From Thalassovita sp. (GTDB lineage Bacteria > Pseudomonadota > Alphaproteobacteria > Rhodobacterales > Rhodobacteraceae), in NCBI RefSeq assembly GCF_963691685.1, contig NZ_OY829290.1, positions 992,001 through 1,056,000 of the forward strand: a DNA stretch of 64,000 nt. The letters run 5' to 3'. Positions 25,731 to 34,490 of this stretch are shown here, in pieces. The notes beneath the pieces are model-generated. The model was given only the letters and a program-made list of their open reading frames with translations, did not search any database and was not told where the DNA came from. The number at the start of each line of letters is the position of its first letter. The first letter of the stretch is position 1. A program made the translations under genes and the position numbers.

Positions 25731-26244
25731 TCCATTGTTTCAGCGTCGCATCGGTGTCGTCACAGACCGTCAGGGCCAGATCGCGGCGGGACCATGGGCC
25801 GGCCGCCACGGTCTGACCGCTGACGCTGACGCAGAGCGACGGTTCCTCGACCATACGCAGTGTGCCGTCCTGCTCAGACAACAGGAATTGCTGACGCGGG
25901 TGGTCGCTGCAGGTCAAAAGGCCGAAAACGGTTGTATAGGGCGACCGCAGCACCTGCATGCACTGACCGGGGAAGGCGACGGATTCGACCCGCTGCGCCA
26001 CAGCGTCATAGGCAAACTGGGTGTCATGCGGCCCGCGCCCCTGCCGCGCCGGTTTGCAGGTGTGGGCCTGCAAAATGTCGGTCTGGCCCCGCCCTGCAGT
26101 GTCGATGCAGAAACCGTAGCCGTTGGGTTCATCCAGGTTGTCCGCCAGAACCAAGAACGGCGCATTTGACGGCACCTCTGGCGCTGTTGCGAGGGCGGGC
26201 GCGGCGCTCAGCGCCAGAATGCAGATGAGGGGCAATGAACGCAT
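25714..26244 (-). CDS. secreted ricin-type (beta-trefoil) lectin-like protein
   Basis: A 176-residue protein with a clear signal peptide (MRSLPLICILALSAAPALA). The mature part shows repeats typical of ricin B-type trefoils: GYGFCIDTAGRGQTDILQAHTC, then CMQVLRSPYTTVFGLLTC and CVSVSGQTVAAGPWSRRDLA, ending in LKQWTF. Paired Cys within each repeat suggest disulfides in the periplasm or outside the cell. No enzymatic domain is attached, and the neighbours give no hint of function. Likely carbohydrate-binding or structural. Confidence 0.7.
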   Translation of the reverse strand: MRSLPLICILALSAAPALATAPEVPSNAPFLVLADNLDEPNGYGFCIDTAGRGQTDILQAHTCKPARQGRGPHDTQFAYDAVAQRVESVAFPGQCMQVLRSPYTTVFGLLTCSDHPRQQFLLSEQDGTLRMVEEPSLCVSVSGQTVAAGPWSRRDLALTVCDDTDATLKQWTFVAE

Positions 26245-26404
26245 GGAAAACTCGCTTTGCTAAAAGATTGAAGGACGATCGCTGGGTGTTAAACGGGGGG
26301 CCGCTGTGTTTCCGTCGACCTAATTTGGCAAAGAGCCAGGGCAAGAGGTGCGTGTGAGAGGCGCGCGGCGCTTCACTATTGCGCCACCCGCCCTGTCATC
26401 GCTG

Positions 26405-26797
26405 TTAAAGCTCGCCCACCTCTTCCAGCGCTTTGCGGGCAACGCGGAAGCATTCCAGCGACTGGGGCACACCGCAGTAGATGCCAACCACGTGGATGAT
26501 GGCGCGGATTTCTTCTTTGGTGACGCCATTGTTCAGCGCGCCGCGGCAGTGGATTTCCCATTCATGCATCCGGCCCAAAGCGCCGATCATGGCGAGGTTC
26601 ATCATCGAGCGGGTCTTCGGCTCAATCACGTCATCGCCCCAGCCAAAACCCCAGCACCAAGCGGTCATCGCTTCCTGAAAGGGGCGGGTGAACTCATCCG
26701 CAGCGGCGAGGTTCTTTTCGACATATTCCGCCCCCAGCGTGCCCTTGCGCTGTTCCAGTCCTTTGAGGAACAGATCCTCATCAAAAATGCTCATCAT
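26405..26797 (-). CDS. carboxymuconolactone decarboxylase family protein (PcaC-like)
   Basis: About 130 residues, all-helical CMD/AhpD fold. The block EPKTRSMMNLAMIGALGRMHEWEIHCRGALNNGVTKEEI matches 4-carboxymuconolactone decarboxylases, including the Glu and His of the active site (HEWEIHCRGAL). It lacks the CxxC of AhpD peroxidases, which favours a decarboxylase-type role. Two adjacent ATGs follow an AAGGA ribosome site. It stands alone with no other protocatechuate genes in view, so the true substrate may differ. Confidence 0.8.
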   Translation of the reverse strand: MMSIFDEDLFLKGLEQRKGTLGAEYVEKNLAAADEFTRPFQEAMTAWCWGFGWGDDVIEPKTRSMMNLAMIGALGRMHEWEIHCRGALNNGVTKEEIRAIIHVVGIYCGVPQSLECFRVARKALEEVGEL

Positions 26798-27340
26798 GCT
26801 GTCCTTTGATTGATCGTGATGTCTGGTTTGCCCGGCGCGCGAATGGTGGCGGGCGTTGGTCGCAACCATAAACTGATTTGCTGGCCCCATCGAAGCAGGA
26901 TTTGATCAACAGCGGCGATTGAGGGCGGACCGTGCGGCGTGGGGAAACGACGAATGTGGTGATTTTTTCCTGACCGGTGTTGGTTTCGAGGTGGAAATCG
27001 CCGCGTTGGCATTGTGTCTGTAGGATCAGGAATGCACGCGCGGGTCCGATCTAAAAGGTTCGCCCTAAGCGTGAAATATCCGATAAGTATCTGTTAAATA
27101 TTCATTTTTACTCCAGGCGGAACCGCTGAGGTGGCCAATTCCACCGGCAAGCTGCACCTGCGAAAAAGTCGCGTTCTGCAATAAATTTCACCTCCTGAGA
27201 AAATTTGCTTCGTCGATTGCACGAGTCGCTGTTTCCTCACTAACTCAGGGTCAGTGCAAGAAACTGCACCGGATTAAATTTCTTGCGGCGGGCAAGAGGA
27301 GATGCCGCGCTACAAGGTCACTGACCGTGGGAGGAATAAA
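26798..27340. other. 543-base gene-free stretch upstream of a broken sugar-binding-protein gene
   Basis: No convincing coding frame. The sequence becomes visibly AT-rich from about 27060 to 27290, as expected for a promoter region. An inverted repeat GCAAGAAA (27256-27263) / TTTCTTGC (27279-27286) sits shortly before the ribosome site and could be a leftover operator of the lost sugar-transport operon. Nothing else recognised. Confidence 0.5.
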
Positions 27341-27502
27341 ATGGTTAAGATGAAAGAGATGGCTCTGTGTGCAGGTCTGTCGCTGGCAGCAGCCACCGGC
27401 GCGGCACAAGCGGATACGCTGAAATGTGAGCCGGGCGAAACCCATATCATGAACGTGATGGTCTCGGGTCACCCGTATTGGGTGCCGGTCTATACACCTT
27501 GA
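27341..27502 (+). pseudogene. N-terminal remnant of a sugar ABC transporter substrate-binding protein
   Basis: An intact GGGAGGA ribosome site and ATG begin a signal peptide (MALCAGLSLAAATGAAQA) followed by DTLKCEPGETHIMNVMVSG and HPYWVPVY. This is the usual start of a periplasmic sugar-binding protein of the PBP1/ribose-type class. After 53 codons the frame stops abruptly and the next recognisable sequence is a phosphatase in another frame. The rest of the binding protein and its permease genes are missing. Best explained by a deletion fusing two genes at about 27488-27500. The promoter may still be active. Confidence 0.7.
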
Positions 27503-28067
27503 TTGCGCAGGGCGTGGGGCCGGAGAAGGTTGACCTCTATATCGGGGGGACCGAAGGCGCGCGGGATGTTGGCCAATTACAGGATCTGGGGATCACCACG
27601 GTGATCAACTGCGCAGTTAATCTGGACATCAATTATGTCACCGAGCCCAAGTTGCAGGCCGACGGGGACAAGTGCGCCACCGGAACAGCGCCCATTCGCT
27701 GTTACAAAATCGGCTTGGTCGATGGCCCGGGCAATCCGCGCGACATGTTTCTGGGTGGTTATTTCATTCTGGAAAGCGCGCTGAGCCAGCAGATTCCGGA
27801 AAAAGCCTCATACCCTGTGCGGGATCGCGGTCACGTCTTGGTGCATTGTCGCGGTGGGCGCAGCCGGTCGGTTGCGCTGGTGGCATTGTTCCTGCACAAA
27901 GATCAGCCTGAGCGCTTCGCAACTTTGGACGATGCAATCGCCATATACGTGACAAACGCGACTTGCATCCGGATGAATGGTTTGAAACCCCGAAACAGGT
28001 GCTGATCGACGCCGCCGAACATGCGGCAAACGCAATAGACCTGCTGCGTGCCCCCACTGCGGGGTAG
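27478..28067 (+). pseudogene. dual-specificity-type protein phosphatase, 5' junction and frameshift
   Basis: The frame after the junction encodes a cysteine phosphatase: VDLYIGGTEGARDVGQLQD, TTVINCAVNLD, and the P-loop VHCRGGRSRS with the HC-x5-R signature. No normal start is evident; the frame is open only from TTG codons (27478 or 27499), the latter overlapping the remnant's TGA. The C-terminus is broken. Up to base 27941 the frame reads LDDAIA, then ends in an unrelated tail at 28005. One base inserted near 27941 restores HIRDKRDLHPDEWFETPK and runs to TAG at 28065-28067. Both ends therefore look damaged, though the catalytic core is intact. Confidence 0.65.
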
Positions 28068-28089
28068 GTGGCTGACAGAAGGATACCCT

Positions 28090-29130
28090 ATGCTGCGCTA
28101 TTTTGCCTGGCCGTTTCTCTTTACCGCCATTGGGCTTGTGCTGTGTTTCTGGCTGGGCTGGTTTTACAGCGGCACGCTGGGCGGGGCGCTGGCGTTCCTG
28201 CTGACCGGTGCAATCCTTGCGGTGCTGGAAATCTCGCTGTCGTTCGACAATGCGGTGGTGAACGCCCACAAGCTGAAAACGATGCGGCCGGAATGGCAAC
28301 GCAGGTTCCTGACATGGGGTATTCTGATCGCGGTGTTCGGCATGCGGATTGTCTTCCCGCTGCTGATCGTTGTGATCGCTGCCAAGATCGGGCCTGTGTC
28401 AGCGGTGGTTTTGGCCGCCTCGGACCCTGATGCCTATGCGGCCATTATCAGCGATGCCCATCTGCCGATTGCGGCTTTTGGCGGTTCTTTCCTGATGATG
28501 GTGGCGCTGACCTATTTTGTGGATGACGGGAAAGAGGTCGACTGGATCCGGGCATTGGAGTGCAAACTGCGGGCCTGTGCCTCAATCCGGGGGCTGGAAA
28601 TCGCGTTTGTTCTGGCAATCGCAGTTGGGTTTACGCTGGTGCTGCCGGGGCCAAAAGGGGCGCAGTTCCTGTTTGCCGCGGTCTGTGGCCTGCTGACCTT
28701 CCTTGTGGTCGAATTTGCCAGCCACTTTCTGGACAATGAATCAAAGTCCACCACAGGGGCCGCGACAGGGGGCTTTGGGGCCTTCATGTATCTGGAGGTG
28801 CTGGATGCCTCCTTCAGTTTTGACGGGGTGATTGGGGCCTTTGCCTTGACGCAGAACCTGTTTTTGATCGCCATTGGTTTGGGGATCGGGGCGTTTTATG
28901 TGCGGGCGATGACCATCATGCTGGTGGAAAAGCAAACGCTGGCAGAGTTGCGGTATCTCGAACATGGTGCCTTTTATGCGATCCTGTCGCTGTCGATCAT
29001 CATGTATGTGCAGGTTATGGTGCATATTCCTGAGGTGATCACCGGGTTGATTGGCGCGGCCTTTATTGGGTTGTCGCTGTGGTCATCCCTGCGTCACAAC
29101 AAGTTAGAGCGTTTGCAGGGGGCGGTCTGA
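28090..29130 (+). CDS. DUF475 family integral membrane protein (TerC-like)
   Basis: A 346-residue polytopic membrane protein with about nine hydrophobic segments. Acidic motifs inside membrane helices, LEISLSFDNAVVNAH and LEVLDASFSFDGVIGAF, are the signature of the DUF475/TerC group, proposed to move or sense metal ions such as Mn2+. Start chosen at ATG with AAGGA six bases upstream; an earlier in-frame codon overlaps the phosphatase remnant. It follows that remnant by about 20 bases. Function unproven. Confidence 0.88.
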   Translation: MLRYFAWPFLFTAIGLVLCFWLGWFYSGTLGGALAFLLTGAILAVLEISLSFDNAVVNAHKLKTMRPEWQRRFLTWGILIAVFGMRIVFPLLIVVIAAKIGPVSAVVLAASDPDAYAAIISDAHLPIAAFGGSFLMMVALTYFVDDGKEVDWIRALECKLRACASIRGLEIAFVLAIAVGFTLVLPGPKGAQFLFAAVCGLLTFLVVEFASHFLDNESKSTTGAATGGFGAFMYLEVLDASFSFDGVIGAFALTQNLFLIAIGLGIGAFYVRAMTIMLVEKQTLAELRYLEHGAFYAILSLSIIMYVQVMVHIPEVITGLIGAAFIGLSLWSSLRHNKLERLQGAV

Positions 29131-29281
29131 GCTGCAAAAGCGTCTCTTTGAGGTGAAGCGGTTCAGTCCACCAAAGTTTCGGCGGGGTTATGCCCCCGGC
29201 CGTATCGCAACCGGGTTGATTGACAACGGTTGACCTGCGCCTTTATGGGGCAGCTTTCTCATTCTTGAACAAGAGGCTTCT

Positions 29282-30061
29282 GTGTCCAAGTCACCTTCGC
29301 GAAGTGAAGGCCCGATGGTCCTTCCCCGTGCATTTGCGCTCCTCCGGCTTTTGGCTGACACCCAGCAGGGTCTGACCCTTTCAGCCATCGCGACCAGCCT
29401 TGATGTGCCGAAGAGTTCGCTGTCATCTACGTTGAAAGCGCTGACGGATCAGGGATTTCTCAGCCGTAAGGGTACGCTCTATTATCTGGGCGGCGAAGCC
29501 TATGCGCTGGCCTCAACCATTTTGGCAGGTCGCACGATCCGGCAAATTGCACGGCCATATCTGCAACAGACTATGGCGTTGACCGGCGAAACCGTCCTGC
29601 TGGCACAGCTGGATGAGGATGAGAAGTACGTTTCCTATATAGATACGGTCGAGTCCGGTAAATCGATCCGCTTTTCTGCACCGATTGCCGCGCGCCGCGG
29701 TCTTTTTTGTTCGGCACCAGGACATGTCTTCTTGGCGCATATGGGGGACCGCCAACGTGAGGCATATTACCGCGACATCCGGCTGGAAAAGATGACAGCG
29801 GCCACCCCAACGGACCGGATAGAGCTTGAGCGGATCTTGAACGACACCCGAAACCGGGGGGTATCGGTTACAATGGGGGTGTATTCAGAAGACGCCGCCG
29901 GTTTTGCTGCACCGATTTATAACTCAGACGGCAATTTGGTGGCTGCGGTCACGATTGGAATGCCCCTGGCACGCGCGGCGCGTGAGCCGGAAAAATACGT
30001 CGAGGCTGTCTTCAAAGCTGGAAGCGATATTTCCAAGGTGCTTGGCTACAGCCAGGGATGA
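29282..30061 (+). CDS. IclR family transcriptional regulator
   Basis: A 259-residue regulator. An N-terminal winged helix (about residues 12-75: ALLRLLADTQQGLTLSAIA with VPKSSLSSTLKAL) precedes the IclR effector domain (about residues 85-255), with ETVLLAQLDEDEKYVSYID, SAPIAARRGLFCSAPGHVFL and the late GVSVTMGVYSEDAAGFAAPI block. It starts at GTG. It precedes the acyl-CoA ligase gene on the same strand with a spacer of about 216 bases, so it may control that gene. The effector is unknown. Confidence 0.9.
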   Translation: MSKSPSRSEGPMVLPRAFALLRLLADTQQGLTLSAIATSLDVPKSSLSSTLKALTDQGFLSRKGTLYYLGGEAYALASTILAGRTIRQIARPYLQQTMALTGETVLLAQLDEDEKYVSYIDTVESGKSIRFSAPIAARRGLFCSAPGHVFLAHMGDRQREAYYRDIRLEKMTAATPTDRIELERILNDTRNRGVSVTMGVYSEDAAGFAAPIYNSDGNLVAAVTIGMPLARAAREPEKYVEAVFKAGSDISKVLGYSQG

Positions 30062-30277
30062 TTTGGCTGGGAACGCGCGGCAAAGGCGATTGTGTTTGTC
30101 ATCAGCCCCACCGTCGACAAGCTTCTGACTGACGTCGCGTGACGTGGCGTTTCTCGCCTCGGCCCTTGTCAGGGGCTGCGAAGGGCCGGACAACAGGCAT
30201 TGAAGCCCCCCTTGGGAGGGCGCGGCTGTGGCAAGACGCGCAAAGGAGGAAGGGGCGAAGAAGGAGGAGCAGATAAG

Positions 30278-31804
30278 ATGAACCCTGCCGAGTGGCTGCG
30301 CCGTACCGCGCTGTTGAAGCCTGAAAACCCCGCCTTGTTTCAGGGAAAAACCCTGGTGGCCGACTACGCAACCTTTGCGGCCCGCGCCGCGGCGATTGCC
30401 GGGGCACTTGCGGCCCGCGGGGTGACTGCTGGGGACCGTGTGGCGGTGTTGATGAAAAACCGCACCGAATATCTGGAGGCGCTCTACGGGATCTGGTGGC
30501 TGGGTGCGGCGGCAGTGCCGATCAATGCCAAGCTGCACGCCAAAGAGGCAGCTTTTATCCTAGAAAACTCCGGCACGAAATTGGTGTTCTGCTCACTCGA
30601 TACGGGTGCCGCCGTGGCGCCGGTGCTGCCTGCTTGCGTGGAAGAGGTGATAACGGCGGGCACGGCGACGTTTGAGGCAATGTATGCGGCCCAGCCGGTT
30701 GCGGCCCCGGCGCAGATTGCCCGCGATCAGATGATCTGGCTGTTCTACACCTCCGGCACCACGGGCCAGCCTAAGGGCGTGATGATCTCCGCCGGGAATA
30801 TTGCAGCGATGGTCATGGGCTATGGCGACAGCGTGGCACAGCACACAGAGGCGGACAGCACGCTTTACTCCGCCCCGATGAGCCATGGTGCGGGTATCTA
30901 TAACTTCATGTTTGTACTGGCCGCTGCCCGCCACATTTGCCCGGACAGTGGTGGATTTGAGGCGGAGGAGATCTTTGATCTTGCCGCCATTCACGACCGG
31001 GTGACGATGTTTGCCGCGCCCACCATGGTGCGCCGTATGGTCGATTGCGCCAAAGAGGATGGGCATAGTGGGCAGGGGATCGAAACCCTGATTTATGCCG
31101 GTGGACCGATGTATTTCGCCGATATCGTTGAGGCGGTTGAGGTGCTGGGCAATCGCTTTGCCCAAATCTACGGGCAGGGGGAATGCCCGATGGCGATCAC
31201 GACCCTACCGAAGGAATTTGTCAGCGATCGCAGCCACCCGCGTTGGCGCGAGCGTCTTACGGGCGTTGGGTTCCAGCAGTTGGTGAGCCGGGTAAAAATC
31301 GTCGACGCTGACGGCAATGATCTGCTGCCAGGTGAAATTGGTGAAATTGTGGTCTCTGGCCTGGCTGTGATGCAGGGCTATTGGAACAATCCCGAGGCCA
31401 CCGCCAAGACGATCCGTGATGGCTGGCTCTGGACCGGGGATATGGGGGCGATGGACGCTGATGGCTTCCTGACGCTACATGACCGATCCAAGGACATGAT
31501 CATCTCAGGCGGGTCAAACATCTACCCACGCGAGGTCGAAGAGGTGCTGCTGACCCACCCGGATGTGGCCGAGGTTGCTGTGGTCGGCTGGCATCACGAT
31601 GAATGGGGTGAAGAGGTGATCGCCTGCGTAGTGACCGAAGCAGGCAGGGATCTGGATGAGGCGGCGCTGGATCAGTTGTGTCTGGACAATATCGCCCGGT
31701 TCAAACGCCCCAAACGCTATGTCGCCCTGTCTGACCTGCCCAAAAACAATTACGGTAAAGTGGTCAAAACTGAGCTGCGCGATCCGTCCAAGGTTTTGGG
31801 ATAA
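30278..31804 (+). CDS. AMP-dependent acyl-CoA synthetase/ligase
   Basis: A 508-residue class I adenylate-forming enzyme that activates a carboxylic acid as acyl-AMP and then acyl-CoA. Motifs in order: P-loop YTSGTTGQPKGVM, the YGQGECPM adenine-site motif, TGDMGAMDADGFL, and the C-terminal DRSKDMIISGGSNIYPREVEE hinge with the catalytic Lys near KNNYGKVVK. Start is the ATG after a purine-rich leader with AAGGAGG copies; an upstream in-frame extension of 26 residues is rejected as Gly/Arg-rich leader translation. Chain-length or aromatic substrate cannot be told. Preceded by an IclR regulator, common for aromatic or fatty acid catabolism. Confidence 0.88.
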   Translation: MNPAEWLRRTALLKPENPALFQGKTLVADYATFAARAAAIAGALAARGVTAGDRVAVLMKNRTEYLEALYGIWWLGAAAVPINAKLHAKEAAFILENSGTKLVFCSLDTGAAVAPVLPACVEEVITAGTATFEAMYAAQPVAAPAQIARDQMIWLFYTSGTTGQPKGVMISAGNIAAMVMGYGDSVAQHTEADSTLYSAPMSHGAGIYNFMFVLAAARHICPDSGGFEAEEIFDLAAIHDRVTMFAAPTMVRRMVDCAKEDGHSGQGIETLIYAGGPMYFADIVEAVEVLGNRFAQIYGQGECPMAITTLPKEFVSDRSHPRWRERLTGVGFQQLVSRVKIVDADGNDLLPGEIGEIVVSGLAVMQGYWNNPEATAKTIRDGWLWTGDMGAMDADGFLTLHDRSKDMIISGGSNIYPREVEEVLLTHPDVAEVAVVGWHHDEWGEEVIACVVTEAGRDLDEAALDQLCLDNIARFKRPKRYVALSDLPKNNYGKVVKTELRDPSKVLG

Positions 31805-31818
31805 GTCTGCTGTGTGAC

Positions 31819-31842
31819 GCTGCGCGGCCATGCCAGCGCAGC
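31819..31842. terminator. possible hairpin between the acyl-CoA ligase and LacI genes
   Basis: GCTGCGC / GCGCAGC arms with an internal GGC-cat-GCC extension, lying between convergent genes. No T-run, so termination strength is doubtful. Confidence 0.4.
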
Positions 31843-31878
31843 ATGATCCTTGGTCCCAATGCGCGCCGTTCAGCGGAC

Positions 31879-32910
31879 TTAGGCGTCGCGCGGCGGTGCG
31901 GTGCTGCCGCGCGCGATCAATTCCACATCCACCAGCTCGATCTGCGGGCAGGCCCCGGGCGGTTTGCCCTTCAGCCGCGACAGCAGGCGATCGGCCGCGC
32001 GGGTGCCAAGGGTGCGGCGGTCCTGCCGGATCGTAGTCAAAGGTGGGCTAGCAAATGCGGCCATCTCAATATCGTCAAACCCAACCACGGAAACATCTTC
32101 GGGCACGGAAAGGCCGGCCTCCCGCAAACCTGAAATAAGCCCGATCGCCACCATATCCGAGGCACAGAAGACGGCGGTGGGGCGCTCGGCCATTGCGGCA
32201 ATTTTGGCGGCGGCGGCATGGCCGGATTCCAAGGAGAAATCACCCCGGATCACCCAATCCTCCCGCGTGGGCAGACCAAGGCGGTTGCGTTCTTCCAGCA
32301 TGGTTTCGCGGCGAATGCGGGTCAGGACGTTGCCCTTGGGACCGGTGATATGGGCGATCTTGCGATGCCCCAGATCATAAAGATGCCGGATCACCGCACG
32401 GGCGCCAAAAGCATTGTCACTGCGCACCGACGGGTGCGGCGCATCCTGCACCCATTCACAGGCAAAAACGATGCGATCCGCCACACCGTTTTGTTCAAAT
32501 TCGGCCAGCTGATCGGCGGTTAACCCCCCGTCGAGGGAGATCATGCCGTCAATCCGACTGTCGAGGAAATAATCCACCAGCCGCCGACCGTCCTGCTCCG
32601 GCAGGGAGGTATCTGCGACCAGCACCGAAAACTCACTATCGGCAAAACGCGCTGAGATCCCGGCGAGGATCTGCGAAAAGAACGGGTTGCCCAGATTGGG
32701 GGTCAGAACCAGCACCGCGCCGGCCTGCTGTTTGCGCAGGTTCCGCGCCGCCTTGTTCAGCCGGTAGCCTGTGATTCGAACCGCCTCTGCCACCAGCTCG
32801 CGGGTCTTTTCCGACACCAGATTGGGGTTGGACAGCGCCCGGCTGACCGTCGCGGTTGAGACCTCGGCTTGGCGTGCAACATCTTGAATTGTAGCTGGTT
32901 TCTGGGTCAT
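31879..32910 (-). CDS. LacI family transcriptional repressor
   Basis: A 343-residue repressor. The HTH headpiece TIQDVARQAEVSTATVSRAL (about residues 6-25) and hinge YRLNKAARNLRKQQ precede a periplasmic-binding-protein-like effector domain (VLVLTPNLGNPFFSQILAGI; CASDMVAIGLISGLREAG; VVGFDDIEMAAFASPPLTTI). The ATG follows GGAG; an earlier in-frame start would extend into the operator region. Divergent from an eleven-gene carbohydrate operon, with two LacI-type operators in the spacer, so it is almost certainly the local regulator. The inducer is probably a xyloside or related sugar (inference). Confidence 0.92.
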   Translation of the reverse strand: MTQKPATIQDVARQAEVSTATVSRALSNPNLVSEKTRELVAEAVRITGYRLNKAARNLRKQQAGAVLVLTPNLGNPFFSQILAGISARFADSEFSVLVADTSLPEQDGRRLVDYFLDSRIDGMISLDGGLTADQLAEFEQNGVADRIVFACEWVQDAPHPSVRSDNAFGARAVIRHLYDLGHRKIAHITGPKGNVLTRIRRETMLEERNRLGLPTREDWVIRGDFSLESGHAAAAKIAAMAERPTAVFCASDMVAIGLISGLREAGLSVPEDVSVVGFDDIEMAAFASPPLTTIRQDRRTLGTRAADRLLSRLKGKPPGACPQIELVDVELIARGSTAPPRDA

Positions 32911-32957
32911 TTCACGGGCTCCGTATCGTCGCGCTACATGGCATTTTGCTGATAGGC

Positions 32958-33037
32958 TTGACAAGTAGGGGGTCTAGAAACCCATATATGTAATCGATTG
33001 CAGTTGAAAGCTCTGTCTCGATATGTAATCGATTACA
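32958..33037 (+). promoter_or_regulatory. promoter and two LacI-type operators for the carbohydrate operon
   Basis: TTGACA at 32958-32963 makes a good -35 element, with an AT-rich CATATATG stretch about 19 bases downstream as a possible -10. Operator 1, TGTAATCGATTGCA (32989-33002), has one mismatch from palindromy. Operator 2, TGTAATCGATTACA (33024-33037), is perfect. Their centres are 35 bases apart. The central CG flanked by AAN/NTT is the LacI-family operator style. Repression by blocking promoter clearance is inferred. Confidence 0.75.
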
Positions 33038-33120
33038 GCGTTACGCAGCGTGGTCTTTTTTCGGCCGCGAAGAAAACGCGCAACAAGGGGCAAGTGGAGA
33101 GGCCCCGTAGGGAGGAAGAT

Positions 33121-34356
33121 ATGAAATTTATGCGTAATGCCCTGGTGGGCACCACGGCCTTATGTGCCGCCACGGCTGTGTCTGCGGCCGATCTGGAAGT
33201 TACCCATTGGTGGACTTCGGGTGGTGAGGCCGCAGCGGTGGCTGAATTTGCCAAAGCCTTTGATAACAAAACCGACCACACTTGGGTCGATGGTGCGATT
33301 GCCGGCTCCGGCGGTACCGCACGTCCGATCATCATCAGCCGAATCCTTGGCGGTGACCCGATGCACGCCACGCAGCTGAACCACGGCCGTCAGGCTGAAG
33401 AGCTGATCGAGGCGGGGCTGCTACTGGACCTGACCGATGTGGCTGAGGCCGAAGGTTGGAAAGATCTGGTGAACCCCACATCGCTGTTGGACAGCTGCAC
33501 CGTGGATGGCCGCATCTACTGCGCGCCGGTCAATATCCACTCCTGGCAGTGGATCTGGCTGAGCCATAAAGCCTTTGACGATGCTGGCGTCAGCGTTCCC
33601 ACCAGCTGGGACGAATATGTTGCCGCCGCCCCCGCGCTGGAAAGCGCCGGGAAAATCCCGCTGGCCATGGGGCAGCAGCCCTGGCAGAGCAACGGCGCCT
33701 TTGGTGTGATGGCCATCGCTATCGCCGGCATCGACGCCTGGAGCGAAGTGAACATCAACAAAAATGCGGATGTGGCCGGAGGCGAAACCTACGCCAAAGT
33801 GTTTGAAGCCGCAGCCAACGCCCGTGCCTTTGCCGAAAAATCAAACGTGCAGGACTGGAACCAGGCCACTAATCTGGTGATCACTGGTCAGGCTGGCGCA
33901 CAGATCATGGGTGACTGGGCACAGGGTGAATTTCAGGTCGCGGGTCAAACTGCGGGTCAGGATTACACCTGCCTGCCGGGGCTGGGTGTGAACGAAATCA
34001 TCTCCACCGGGGGCGATGCCTTCTACTTCCCCAAGCAGGATGATCCCGCCATCGAAGCCGCGCAGAAAGAAATGGCTGCCCTGCTGCTGAGCCCTGAGGT
34101 TCAGGTGAACTTCAACCTCAAGAAAGGCTCCCTGCCGGTGCGTGGTGATGTCGATCTGGCTGCGGCGAACGACTGTATGAAAAAGGGTCTGGAGATCCTT
34201 GCCAGTGGTGCCATCCTGCCGGACGGCAACCAGACCTTCTCGCCGGATACCACCGGTCAGATCGAAGACCTGATGGTCGAGTTCTGGAATGATCCCTCCT
34301 ACTCGGCGGCAGATGCGCAGGCGCGCTATGCCGAGATCATTGCGGACGCAGATTAA
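33121..34356 (+). CDS. ABC transporter sugar-binding protein
   Basis: Periplasmic receptor of 411 residues, CUT1-type extracellular solute-binding family. The signal peptide runs to VSAA; the mature chain begins DLEVTHWWTSGGEAAAVAEF. CAPVNIHSWQWIW, QIMGDWAQGEFQ and NLKKGSLPVRGDVDL are blocks shared with glucose/mannose-type receptors. GGAGG precedes the ATG; the upstream in-frame extension crosses the operators and is rejected. First gene of the LacI-controlled operon. It is paralogous to the receptor near 50-51 kb. The downstream GH43 gene suggests xylosides or other beta-glycosides as ligand. Confidence 0.9.
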   Translation: MKFMRNALVGTTALCAATAVSAADLEVTHWWTSGGEAAAVAEFAKAFDNKTDHTWVDGAIAGSGGTARPIIISRILGGDPMHATQLNHGRQAEELIEAGLLLDLTDVAEAEGWKDLVNPTSLLDSCTVDGRIYCAPVNIHSWQWIWLSHKAFDDAGVSVPTSWDEYVAAAPALESAGKIPLAMGQQPWQSNGAFGVMAIAIAGIDAWSEVNINKNADVAGGETYAKVFEAAANARAFAEKSNVQDWNQATNLVITGQAGAQIMGDWAQGEFQVAGQTAGQDYTCLPGLGVNEIISTGGDAFYFPKQDDPAIEAAQKEMAALLLSPEVQVNFNLKKGSLPVRGDVDLAAANDCMKKGLEILASGAILPDGNQTFSPDTTGQIEDLMVEFWNDPSYSAADAQARYAEIIADAD

Positions 34357-34388
34357 TCTGCCCGTTTGATCTGATTGAGGGGTGATCT

Positions 34389-34421
34389 GGTCGGGCCCGC
34401 TGCCCAGTTGCGGGCCCGACC
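34389..34421 (+). other. intercistronic stem-loop between receptor and permease genes
   Basis: Perfect twelve-base arms GGTCGGGCCCGC / GCGGGCCCGACC with a nine-base loop and no T-run. Located in the 134-base gap after the binding-protein gene. Likely stabilises the upstream message or causes partial termination (inference). Confidence 0.75.
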
Positions 34422-34490
34422 ATCGCAAGGCCAGCCTAGCCCACATGTGTGGGCAGGCAGAGCCAAGGGAAGAAGGCAGGGGACAAGACA

